Positions 55,959 through 64,000 of a DNA stretch of 64,000 nt are shown here, piece by piece. The translations under genes were made by a program, and so were the position numbers. The stretch lies in the NCBI GenBank assembly GCA_932294295.1, contig OW028576.1, positions 47,090,628-47,154,627 on the forward strand. Direction: 5' to 3'. This stretch comes from Alitta virens. Its lineage: Eukaryota > Annelida > Polychaeta > Phyllodocida > Nereididae. A model generated the notes under the pieces. The model did not search any database, was not told where the DNA came from, and worked only from the letters and a program-made list of their open reading frames with translations. Position 1 is the first letter of the stretch. Each line of letters begins with the position of its first letter.

Positions 55959-56398
55959 TCTTAGTGAGTCTTCAGCAGAAGTTGCTCAAATTGCTATCCC
56001 TAGTCCTTTTTATACAAAACTTTAGTGATATAAAGTTGTGAAAGTTGTGCTGGTTGAATTTTCCAAAAAGTGCTTTATTGTTCACACATGGCACTTCACA
56101 AAGTCAAAAACTTGTCTATAGTCAGATTTAGCAGGTGTTCATTTGCCAAATGATTTCTTCTGATTTCCCAAAGAACGAAAAAAAACATGTTACTTACTTG
56201 CTTTAAAACTGTGACTATTGATTTGATGTTGACTCATGTACTGTTTTCAATAAAAGTGCTTTCTAGTGTTCAAGACTCTTAAATCATAAATTTCAGGCTG
56301 ACCTGTGACCTTGAGCTTTGATTCAAGGTCATTCACACTCACAGTTTATGTTTATATGCTTAAGACTATACATGACTTCAATTTCAATGAACCAATCC

Positions 56399-59000
56399 AT
56401 AGATTAGATTAGATTAGAGCATTACTGGATTCTATGTCCAGATCTCACTTGGAGCAATGGTGTGCAATAACTCAATTTGCACAAAAAAAGTGCAGCTATA
56501 TACAGAGGTAGGCAGCTGATGCTGCCTGACCAAAAACAAGATGAATGACATTGGCTGCAAAATCAAATTCACATTAGTCATATATACAATTTATATGTAC
56601 AATTTGAAGTATATACATCTATATTACACATATATACATAAATGAACCATTGTTAGAGCCACACACTCTCACTCTCCACACTAACCAAATGACTATACAG
56701 GTGGGCCGCATTTCAGGTGGGCTGCTAATGCTGCCCTCATATATACAATACTATTCGTCAAATGGATTAAATTTACATGGATTATTAGCCCAATGACGGT
56801 CCAATCTATTTTTGAATGTGTTGACGTTGTCTGCAGATACCACCTTCTCCGGCACTGTGTTCCATGTGTATACTATTCTCTGGGTGAAGCTGTAATTTCT
56901 AAGATTCAGTCTATCTGTCCTGCTTTTTGAATAGCTTGTAATTATGTCTTATGTCTTCTTCTTCTACCTTGATCCCTTTTCAGCAATGGTGTTGTCTTGT
57001 TGTCATATATCCCACGGATAATCTTGAATACTTCTATCATGTTGCCTCTTTGTCGTCTGAAGACCAGTGATTGGAAGACGCAATTTTCTTTGTTGTTCAT
57101 AGTAGGCTAGACTTCTAAAACCATTTACCCTCTTCTTGGCATTTTGTACTGCCTCAATCTTTCCGATGTCTTGTCTTGTATAAGGACTCCATATGCTCTG
57201 GTCGTACTCGAGGTGACTTCTGACCAATGTTACATAAAGAGGTAAAATGGTGTGAGTGATAAGGGCTTTACGTCCTGTGCACCAGTTGGGCTAATTAGGA
57301 CATATAAAGAGGTAAGAAGATTTCTGGTTCTAAATAAAGAGGTAAGAAGATGTCTGGTTCCAAATAGTGGAAAGTTTGTCTGATTATGCCCATATTTCTT
57401 GATGCCTTTCCTATTATTGATAGTATGTGAATGTCGAACTGGAGATTGTCTTGGAAGATGATGCCAAGATCCTTCTCCTTTGTAGTCACTACAAGGTCGA
57501 TGAGTGTTCCACTGGTATTTTCTTTTAGATACCTTATAGCCAGTTGTGCATCATCGGGCTATTATGTATATGTATTTGCATTAGCTCAGATGGAATTTCA
57601 GGAGCCATTTATCAGACCATTCTTGTAAATTATCTAAGTCTGATTGAATTTGGGTTAGGTCATCTTCTGTCCTATCCAGCACACAAAATAGTTTTACATC
57701 ATCGGCGAACATAAAAATCTCAGAAGAAAGTACATTTGGCAGGTCATTGACATATATGACGAAAAGCTGTGGACTTAGTACTGATCCTTGCGGTATACCA
57801 CTCGTAACTGTAAATGGAATTGAACCACTATCTCTGATCATCACTCTTTAGGTTCTTCCCACTAGAAAATCCGTTAGCCAATCTAATAATTCACCTTTGA
57901 AAACTGTTGGAGTTTCTGTATCATTTGGCGATGTTGCACTGAATCAAACCTTTTTGAAGTCCATGTAAATGGTGTTGATGTTATGTCCATGGTCTAGAGC
58001 CTCGATCCATCTGTCTGATACATTGAGGAGGTGGAGGACTGTGGATCGCCCAGGGAGAAATCCATATTGTGATATAGGTCTTTTTAATTCATAAATTTCA
58101 TCATAGCATCTCTTATTAAGGATTCCATCATTTTTCCAATGATACTTGTCAAACACACTGGTCTGTAGTTATCACAGAGACTATTTTTTCCTTTCTTGTG
58201 TAGAGCACTGATGTTACCAGTCTTCCAAACCATAGGTAGATTGGCTGTATGGAAAGATGTCTTGAAGATGTAGCACAGTGGGACACAAATCTGTTCTGCC
58301 ACTTCATTAAGTAGACCTGGTAATATGTTGTCAGGGCCTAGCAATTTTCCTACTTTTAGTTTGGAGATCTTCTTCAATACCATCTCTAGTTATGACTATG
58401 GAGTTAAGTGCATTTATGTTGTTTAAGGCAGGGAGCCTCGGTACTTCTTCATCTGGCTCGACAATTAGTACTGACACAAAAAACTTCCCTAGCGCTTCAG
58501 CCTTGTCCTTATCTTTGGTCAGTACATTTGGGTAACCATCAGGATTTTCGAGGTCCGGAATGCCATGTTTAGCTTTCATTTTTGAGTTCACATACTGTCA
58601 GAATATCTTTGGGTTACCCTTGATGTTTCTTGCAAGGTTCTTTTCGAATTGATGTTTCCCACGAAGCGAATTTGACAAGAACTAGTTTCTGTCTAGTGTG
58701 TTGCATCTGGCCAAGCCGAGTGATTTCGGTTATGTGACTTCTTGTTATTCTAGGGTCGGTGTGACTGAGGATATTAAAGACTTCATCTTTGTCTGTTATT
58801 GGTCCTCGCCCTCTGCTGGCACTTGCCTCTGATGTAGGTTGGCTAACCTCTGTGTTAGTAGTCTTCCCTGGTGTTTTCCGGAAGTCTATGTATGATTGGT
58901 TGTTCTTGCGTTTGTCTGCCTCTTGAACCTCTGTGAATGTGCTGGCTAACCATTTGTCTTAGCTCAGTAGCTGTATTTTCATCTACCTGTAAGGTAGTTA
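56399..59000 (-). mobile_element. LINE copy C (older copy)
   Basis: Diverged from copies A and B. RT frames: 58591-58331, 58383-58084 (GPDNILPGLL, SLCDNYRPVCLTSI), 57844-57581 with an intact FADDVKLF box, and a C-terminal part to 56700. Broken by indels, including a local duplication around 57240-57360. Shares the same 3' TCTAA repeat and flank as copy A. Confidence 0.85.
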
Positions 59001-59930
59001 TGCAAAATGTTTAATGCCTTATGCATATCTCATTAACCATTTATCTAATTGCCATCAAAAGTTTGGATGAACTAGGTCAGTCATTACTCAATCTGCATCT
59101 ATGCTCAAATAAGGTCAGCAACTTCTGGTTCTTCACGTTTAGAGTAATAATCGACATTTGGGTGTCAATTTGATGGGTGGAAATTGAAGACCATTTAGTA
59201 CCTACAAAAATATGTGAAGCACACGTTTAGTGTGGCATATTTTTGAGTGTTTAATTATGCATTAAAAAGATGATTGCATAGATTAATCTTCAATACTAAA
59301 TAATGATACCTAACTTTACTTTTTCCATATATCCCTTATCATTACATAGTATTTGCGGCTGCATATGAAATATTGAGGTTAAGATAATCTGTTTGCAGGA
59401 GTTTCCACAAATCATATGGGTGGCTCCTCTATAGTGGCAGACCCCTGTTGCCTTTTAGGAATTCCTTTCATCCATCACCTTTTGTTCATTCATCTTTTTC
59501 TTTTCTTTCCTTTCCTCTACCTAAATATTGTTTTTATATTAACTAATTTACCAATGTGTCTGTGCTAATTTAATATGTGTGGTGGTGCAAACTTCATAAT
59601 GCGATAGTCTTTCAATTTGATTTATGATATGTTTGCTTGCTCTGACTTTCAGACATTTCCTTACAAAACTTATTTATCAAATAATAATGAAATTTCAGTA
59701 AAATGACAGACGGTTATCATTTTAGAGTGTTAGTTTTATCATTTGTTTTGAAACTGTGCTTTGTCTGATTTATTACGATTAATGAAGATAAGAGATATAT
59801 TTTCAAATCATCAAGTTAACGAGATTATTTCTCTAAACTATTTATGACACAGATTTTTCAAAAACTGAAAGCATTGAAAGTGTGCCATTGATAGTAGTAA
59901 TGAACAGCCATGAACACATGGATAGGTGGT

Positions 59931-60244
59931 ATCCAGTCTCTATATACAGTTATAAACCATTGTATAAATTTTGATATTTATCAAAATGTGTGTGATGGTG
60001 GGCTAAAAGGTATTATACCACTGTTTGCCTTTTTCATCCAATTAGAGGCCAAGATTCCAGGGGGATCAATTGCATATACCTGGGAGAATATGGTCACACT
60101 TGACTGGCTACTAGTTGTAGTAAAACAATGAAACAAAAAACAATGATCAAATGAACATCTTACATAGTGGCACAAGTTAGATAATGACCTTGTTTTTCGT
60201 GAGTAGTTCCGAGTACTCTATAAACCCCTACTTGCGGGAATTAT
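59931..60244. other. Junction region without genes
   Basis: Between the segmental duplication and the motif array. No supported gene. The left end of Polinton 2 should lie here or in the array; AGTAGTTCCGAGTACTC at about 60202 is a possible terminus but cannot be confirmed without the right end. Confidence 0.4.
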
Positions 60245-60660
60245 CACCAGGCGTGAACCTTCCGAATTAACGCCAGGTGGCGCTATTCCGAATTATCGCC
60301 AGGTGGCGCTGATGTTCCGAATTATCTCCAGGTGGCGCTATATACGTTGAAGTTGGACGCTAGGTGGCGCTGCGTACGAATATTTTGGGCACCAGGTGGA
60401 GCGCACAAATATCTTTTTTGGACACCAGGTGGCGCCGTAATGTTTTTAAAAATGGACACTAGGTGGCGCCGAAGCTCTGTTTATCTTGAGGAAATTATCA
60501 CTAGGCTACCGAATATTTTTGGACACAAGGTTGAGCTGCAATGTTTTAAAAATTGGACACTAGGTTATGCTGACGTAAAAATGGAAGATTGGCTGCTTGG
60601 TGGCACTGTTAGAGGTTATTTTAGGTGTTATTTTGACACCAGGTGAAGTGGTAGCGCTGT
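60245..60660 (+). repeat. Array of CTCF-like CCAGGTGGCGC motifs
   Basis: At least seven copies of (A/G)C(C/T)AGGTGGCGC-type sequences on the same strand: about 60271, 60297, 60326, 60357, 60390 (variant), 60421 and 60455, then degenerate copies at about 60523, 60557, 60595 and 60636. Spacing is 26-40 bp at first. GACACTAGGTGGCGCC fits the known CTCF core. It probably belongs to the Polinton 2 terminal repeat. Confidence 0.7.
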
Positions 60661-60818
60661 TGTATTTATGGATGCAAGTTTTGTATTAAACGCATATATG
60701 TAGCAGATGGATCATATAATGATTATCAATAGATACATCAGGCACAATGCGTTATGATATAGTTCAATAAAAATAGTTCAAAGTTTATTGTAACATATAT
60801 ACCTACTCAGCGTTCAAC

Positions 60819-61244
60819 ATGTCATATACAATAGCATGGTATGTATACTCATACCCTGATTGTGAGGATTCTAAATGTTTAACACTACTATACAGTTCGG
60901 AGAAAGTTTTTAAGACATTAAACGAGTGTATTAGTGATTATTATCTTTCTGGTATACCAGGCATGTGTATGAAGCGCTGTTCTGATTGGGTTGTTAAATT
61001 TTATGCTCTAGGTGATTGTAAAAATACAACAAAAGAAATGTACAATCTCACATGGGTTGCATATAATATTGTACCATGTTTAATGTGTGCTGAAGAACAT
61101 TATATTGAAATAGAAAGAAGCGATGAATCTTACACTGATCTTATTACCTGTTTAAAGAACTATAACGATAACTTAGATATTGATAAATACAATCCTGCAA
61201 ACAGAACAATAGTTAATGTGGAAGTTTGCCGACGCAGTGCTTAA
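60819..61244 (+). CDS. Duplicated-domain Polinton left-end protein (family 1, second member)
   Basis: 141 residues, two units (about 5-66 and 78-138). Unit 1: IAWYVYSYPDCED then TLNECISDYY then DWVVKFYAL. Unit 2: LTWVAYNIVPC then SYTDLITCLKNY then TIVNVEVCR. Cys-rich (10 Cys). It is the counterpart of 3207-3662 and lies in the same left-end position. No signal peptide or TM. ACATATATACC upstream may serve as TATA box. Function unknown. Confidence 0.75.
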   Translation: MSYTIAWYVYSYPDCEDSKCLTLLYSSEKVFKTLNECISDYYLSGIPGMCMKRCSDWVVKFYALGDCKNTTKEMYNLTWVAYNIVPCLMCAEEHYIEIERSDESYTDLITCLKNYNDNLDIDKYNPANRTIVNVEVCRRSA

Positions 61245-61673
61245 TACGAAAATCCTACCCTGCCACATCACCCCCAAAAATGATGCTGTAAAGGTTGGTA
61301 TATACTGATATAACATATATTTTATAATATATATCACTTGTATATTAGCAAGTAAGTTTTTTTTTTTTTTGTGTTTCAGAGAGAACGAAGTTATACATCA
61401 AGCGGATGGAATATGTATACTGCTTAATGTACAGACAACGTTACACACATATAATGTATGAATATATAATCTAATGAAACTAATATATAATGTCAGATAT
61501 CTCTTTTGTTATATATATCACGTTTGCTTACAATATCAGTCATTCGAGAACCAGTACTTCACAGACCTTGTATACATTTGACAATCGAGCTTCTTTCGAA
61601 ATCATAATTCCTGTAAAGTAACAGTTGTATTAATATAATTATTATAGTCATTTTGATATTACTGACTCACACT
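61245..61673. other. Intergenic gap in Polinton 2
   Basis: About 430 bp, AT-rich, with several TATATA tracts and a T-run followed by CAG near 61378 that could be a splice acceptor. No coding region is supported; the small membrane protein found beside the integrase in element 1 is not seen. Confidence 0.5.
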
Positions 61674-61761
61674 GTAGGACGTATGCTACATAGAGTGTTT
61701 TAGAACATGATTAATTCGTAGGACGTATGCTACATAGAGTGTTTTAGAACATGATTAAATC
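61674..61761 (+). repeat. 44 bp tandem duplication over the integrase start
   Basis: Unit GTAGGACGTATGCTACATAG...GAACATGATTAA occurs at 61674-61717 and 61718-61761. The second copy contains the integrase ATG (61751). The first copy contains an ATG (61707) opening a four-codon ORF that stops at TAG. Confidence 0.9.
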
Positions 61762-62881
61762 AAAGGAAATAGATCGGTTTTTAAGCGATATTTATTATAC
61801 AATAGGACAACCCAGCAGTTACTCAGGCATGCGCAAGTTATGGAGTGAAGTAAAAAAGAGACAGTCTAAACCAGCAGGTATAACCTTAAACTTAGTAAGT
61901 AAATGGTTAAAAGAGCAGACAACACATCTTATTCATAGTACACCTCAAAACTTATTCAAAACTGAACATATAATAGTAGAACATATTGATGAACAATGGG
62001 ATAGCGATATTATTCAATTAGATAATTTAGCAGAATATAATAAGGGTTACAAATATATCTTAATATGTATAGATATTTTTTCACGCTATACATGGGCAAG
62101 GGCTCTTAAATCAAAGAAATCATCGGATGTTACTACAGCTTTTACAGATATTGTTAAGGCTTCAAATAGAGTATGTAAATCATTACGCACAGACCAAGGA
62201 GGTGAATATACAGGTGTACCTTTTCAAAAAATGTTACATGATAAAGGTATTAATCATATAATTGCTTATGGGCGTCACAAGGCTTCATATAGTGAACGAT
62301 TCAATCGTACATTAGAAAATAAACTTTTTAAGTATTTCTATGAACAACAAACAGTAACATACATAGATATTTTAGATGATGTTATGAGGAGTTATAATAA
62401 TACTATTCACGGCTCTATCGATATGGCGCCAGCAGACGTTAATACAGAAAATTCTCATGCTATATATGAAAGAGTATATATACCTATTCTCAACAGATGG
62501 GCTAAAACACCAGTCAAGTTCACTCTAAGCATAGGTAACATAGTACGACTGAGTTTAGCGGTCAGACCTTTTTCACGAGGGTATCACGAGAAATGGACAG
62601 AGGAACTATTTACAGTTTACAATAGGATACCATCACACCCGCCTAGATATAAAGTACAAGATCTCAACGGTGACAAAATCAAAGGATCATTTTATACTGA
62701 AGAACTAATGTTAACACCTATACAAGAACTTAATGATATAACATATAAAATTGATAGAGTTATAAGTACAAAAAAAGTTAAAGGACGTAAATTCAGTTTA
62801 ATTAAATGGTATGGTTATTCTGACAAGTTTAATACATACATACCTTCTACATCAGTACAAAGGTACACAGGTGAAAAATAA
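61751..62881 (+). CDS. Retroviral-type (RVE) integrase, intact, with chromodomain
   Basis: 376 residues. Catalytic residues D86 (WDSD), D148 (RTDQGGEY), E182 (SYSERFNRT). SH3-like part at about 255-300 (LSIGNIVRLSLAVRPFS) and a complete C-terminal chromodomain (YKIDRVISTK to SLIKWYGYSDKFNTYIP, about 337-370). Compared with the element 1 protein it shows no break. Its stop TAA overlaps the next ATG by one base (TAATG). Confidence 0.95.
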   Translation: MIKSKEIDRFLSDIYYTIGQPSSYSGMRKLWSEVKKRQSKPAGITLNLVSKWLKEQTTHLIHSTPQNLFKTEHIIVEHIDEQWDSDIIQLDNLAEYNKGYKYILICIDIFSRYTWARALKSKKSSDVTTAFTDIVKASNRVCKSLRTDQGGEYTGVPFQKMLHDKGINHIIAYGRHKASYSERFNRTLENKLFKYFYEQQTVTYIDILDDVMRSYNNTIHGSIDMAPADVNTENSHAIYERVYIPILNRWAKTPVKFTLSIGNIVRLSLAVRPFSRGYHEKWTEELFTVYNRIPSHPPRYKVQDLNGDKIKGSFYTEELMLTPIQELNDITYKIDRVISTKKVKGRKFSLIKWYGYSDKFNTYIPSTSVQRYTGEK

Positions 62882-63306
62882 TGTTTGTGTATGTATCATC
62901 AGATGTTGACAGTGGTAATTATTTCCATGGTAACACTCCTACATCATTTAGGGTTAAACTACCAGGTAGGATAAATTTCTTACCTCAGGGTAAATGGGAG
63001 GTAGCTCTGCTGGATATTGATCTTCCTAGACCTCTTGATAAATATAATTCTATATATATATGTATCAATTCTTCCATATGTAAACCTAGCCCCTTTAATT
63101 CTAGCCTTACGCCTATATTAAACAGAGTGTATTTTAATCAAATTAGTAGAGGTGCACCAGTATACTTCGATAACCCTCGTTATATACCATTAAGTGTAGA
63201 TAGTTTAGACATTATAGATATATATTTAACAGATAGTTCTGGAGCTAACCCGTCATTCAAACAAGGTAAAGTCAACGGAACACTCCATTTCAGATTAATA
63301 GAATAG
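62881..63306 (+). CDS. Penton-like minor capsid protein
   Basis: 141 residues. GNTPTSFRVKLPG and GKWEVALLDIDLP align with the protein at 13441-13827. Beta-rich without membrane segments. Placement between integrase and basic protein is as in element 1. Single jelly-roll minor capsid is inferred. Confidence 0.65.
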   Translation: MFVYVSSDVDSGNYFHGNTPTSFRVKLPGRINFLPQGKWEVALLDIDLPRPLDKYNSIYICINSSICKPSPFNSSLTPILNRVYFNQISRGAPVYFDNPRYIPLSVDSLDIIDIYLTDSSGANPSFKQGKVNGTLHFRLIE

Positions 63307-63346
63307 ATTAGTTAACACTAATAATTATATATAACACATAACAAGT

Positions 63347-63796
63347 ATGACTGACAAGACACAGCATTACTCTCTTAATAGAGGTATAGATTATGATGTG
63401 TTACTGAAACACTTCAAAAATCAGGCGGACGGTGTAATTAATCATCGTAGTACTACATCACGCCCGCGTAACAATCACAGCTGTATTAAAGCATACGGTG
63501 GTCGCATAATAATGGTTAATAAACCAAAAAAAACTACTAAAACGTTAGATAAAGTGGAAGTTATTGATCCTACAGAAGCGCAACGTCTTAGAGCATTACA
63601 CGACATAGAAACTGAAGTTGCAGATATAAATACAGAACATAAAACACAACCAGCTCACTCTATACTGAGCGGCGTTAACAGTAAGACCTCAGGTAAACGA
63701 CAATTATCACGAAAGAGTCTCCTAGAAAAGAGAAAGAAAGTGAGGAAGACTGTAGACAAGGTTATACAGAGAACTAAGGACGTTTTTGATGCTTGA
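63347..63796 (+). CDS. Basic virion-core-like protein
   Basis: 149 residues, with a Lys/Arg-rich C-terminal third (GKRQLSRKSLLEKRKKVRK). The N-terminal region (NNHSCIKAYGGRIIM) has no recognised domain. Counterpart by position and composition of 12996-13400. Confidence 0.6.
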   Translation: MTDKTQHYSLNRGIDYDVLLKHFKNQADGVINHRSTTSRPRNNHSCIKAYGGRIIMVNKPKKTTKTLDKVEVIDPTEAQRLRALHDIETEVADINTEHKTQPAHSILSGVNSKTSGKRQLSRKSLLEKRKKVRKTVDKVIQRTKDVFDA

Positions 63797-63807
63797 GTAG
63801 TTATATA

Positions 63808-64000
63808 ATGACCCAGGAAGTACTAGATGATTCATACATAGGTTACTCAGAAGAATTAGCAATATTTCAGAAACCTGTACAAAATGTAGGTATTAAGAAT
63901 AATCATATAACAACTTTTTATCCTATTAATGATTTTTCAACACAGGGTGTTATCCAGTTTCAAATTAATAATAATAGTAGTAACTATTTAGATTTACGTA
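63808..64000 (+). CDS. Major capsid protein, 5' part (cut by window end)
   Basis: The first 64 codons from the ATG at 63808, open to the window end. The N-terminal pattern (SEELAIFQKP, then NDFSTQGVIQFQI and NYLDL) matches the start of the element 1 capsid (LAELDLFSPP, DITEQKHFIDLYNSQLYV) and the gene order agrees. Partial, so the call relies on context. Confidence 0.6.
   Translation, partial: MTQEVLDDSYIGYSEELAIFQKPVQNVGIKNNHITTFYPINDFSTQGVIQFQINNNSSNYLDLR

Larger units (their letters stand above)
52888..59930. repeat. Segmental duplication of 28002-35265 (direct, diverged)
   Basis: Same order and orientation as 28002-35265: intron sequence, microsatellites, exons 2 and 1 of the Cys-rich gene, promoter, then a LINE. 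Identity looks high in the gene part (for example exon 2 differs at few codons) and lower in the LINE. Foldback A is absent here. Inside, 52888-55367 and 55508-55875 hold no further gene. Confidence 0.85.
60245..64000 (+). mobile_element. Polinton/Maverick element 2, left part
   Basis: Contains duplicated-domain protein, integrase, penton-like, basic protein and the first 64 codons of the capsid gene, all intact and on the plus strand. The right part lies beyond the window. Left limit uncertain (59931-60810). It is AT-richer than element 1 and too diverged to be the same family. No PolB is in view. Confidence 0.85.

Overview
This window reads as nuclear DNA of an animal, probably a marine invertebrate (inference). 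It is AT-rich and densely packed with transposons. It holds a spliced secreted-protein gene and animal-type domains (a CARD, a RING finger), and two genes appear to end in histone-type 3' signals. There is no sign of a bacterial or organellar genome, and I found no rRNA, tRNA or CRISPR array. The species cannot be named from sequence alone.

Layout. (1) 180-1465: decayed non-LTR retrotransposon (endonuclease and reverse transcriptase remnants). (2) 1466-21022: a 19.6 kb Maverick/Polinton (adintovirus-like) element with long terminal inverted repeats, inserted into that retrotransposon with a TAAATA target-site duplication. Its right two thirds (minus strand) carries the core: protein-primed DNA polymerase B, a small membrane protein, integrase, penton-like protein, basic protein, major capsid protein, packaging ATPase, two virion-type proteins and a tandem-PC4 protein. 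Its left third is accessory: a CARD-only protein, a duplicated-domain protein, a five-exon membrane glycoprotein, a small RNase-toxin-like protein and a RING protein. Several core genes carry single-base homopolymer frameshifts. (3) 21023-31100: host DNA with a five-exon gene for a secreted protein built from three Cys-rich repeats. (4) 31257-48600: a jockey/CR1-like LINE in two nearly identical inverted copies, with foldback elements and a broken BEL/Pao retroelement between them; the BEL/Pao is itself split by a Tc1-type transposon. (5) 49768-52887: a broken multi-frame ORF of a repetitive family. (6) 52888-59930: a diverged direct duplication of 28002-35265, carrying only exons 1-2 of the secreted gene plus a third LINE copy. 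(7) From about 60200 to the window end: the left end of a second, different Polinton, whose visible genes are intact: duplicated-domain protein, integrase, penton-like, basic protein and the start of the capsid protein.

The two Polintons share the order integrase, penton-like, basic protein, capsid, and both place the same otherwise unrecognised duplicated-domain protein at the left end. In element 1 the accessory block looks like a host-interaction module: a death-fold adaptor, a possible ubiquitin ligase, a possible RNase and a mucin-like surface protein. The two genes at 7559-7870 and 8366-8758 are divergent and both end in a 16-nt stem-loop plus purine-rich element that looks like a replication-dependent histone mRNA 3' end. 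I regard this, the CARD protein and the shared duplicated-domain family as the most novel signals.
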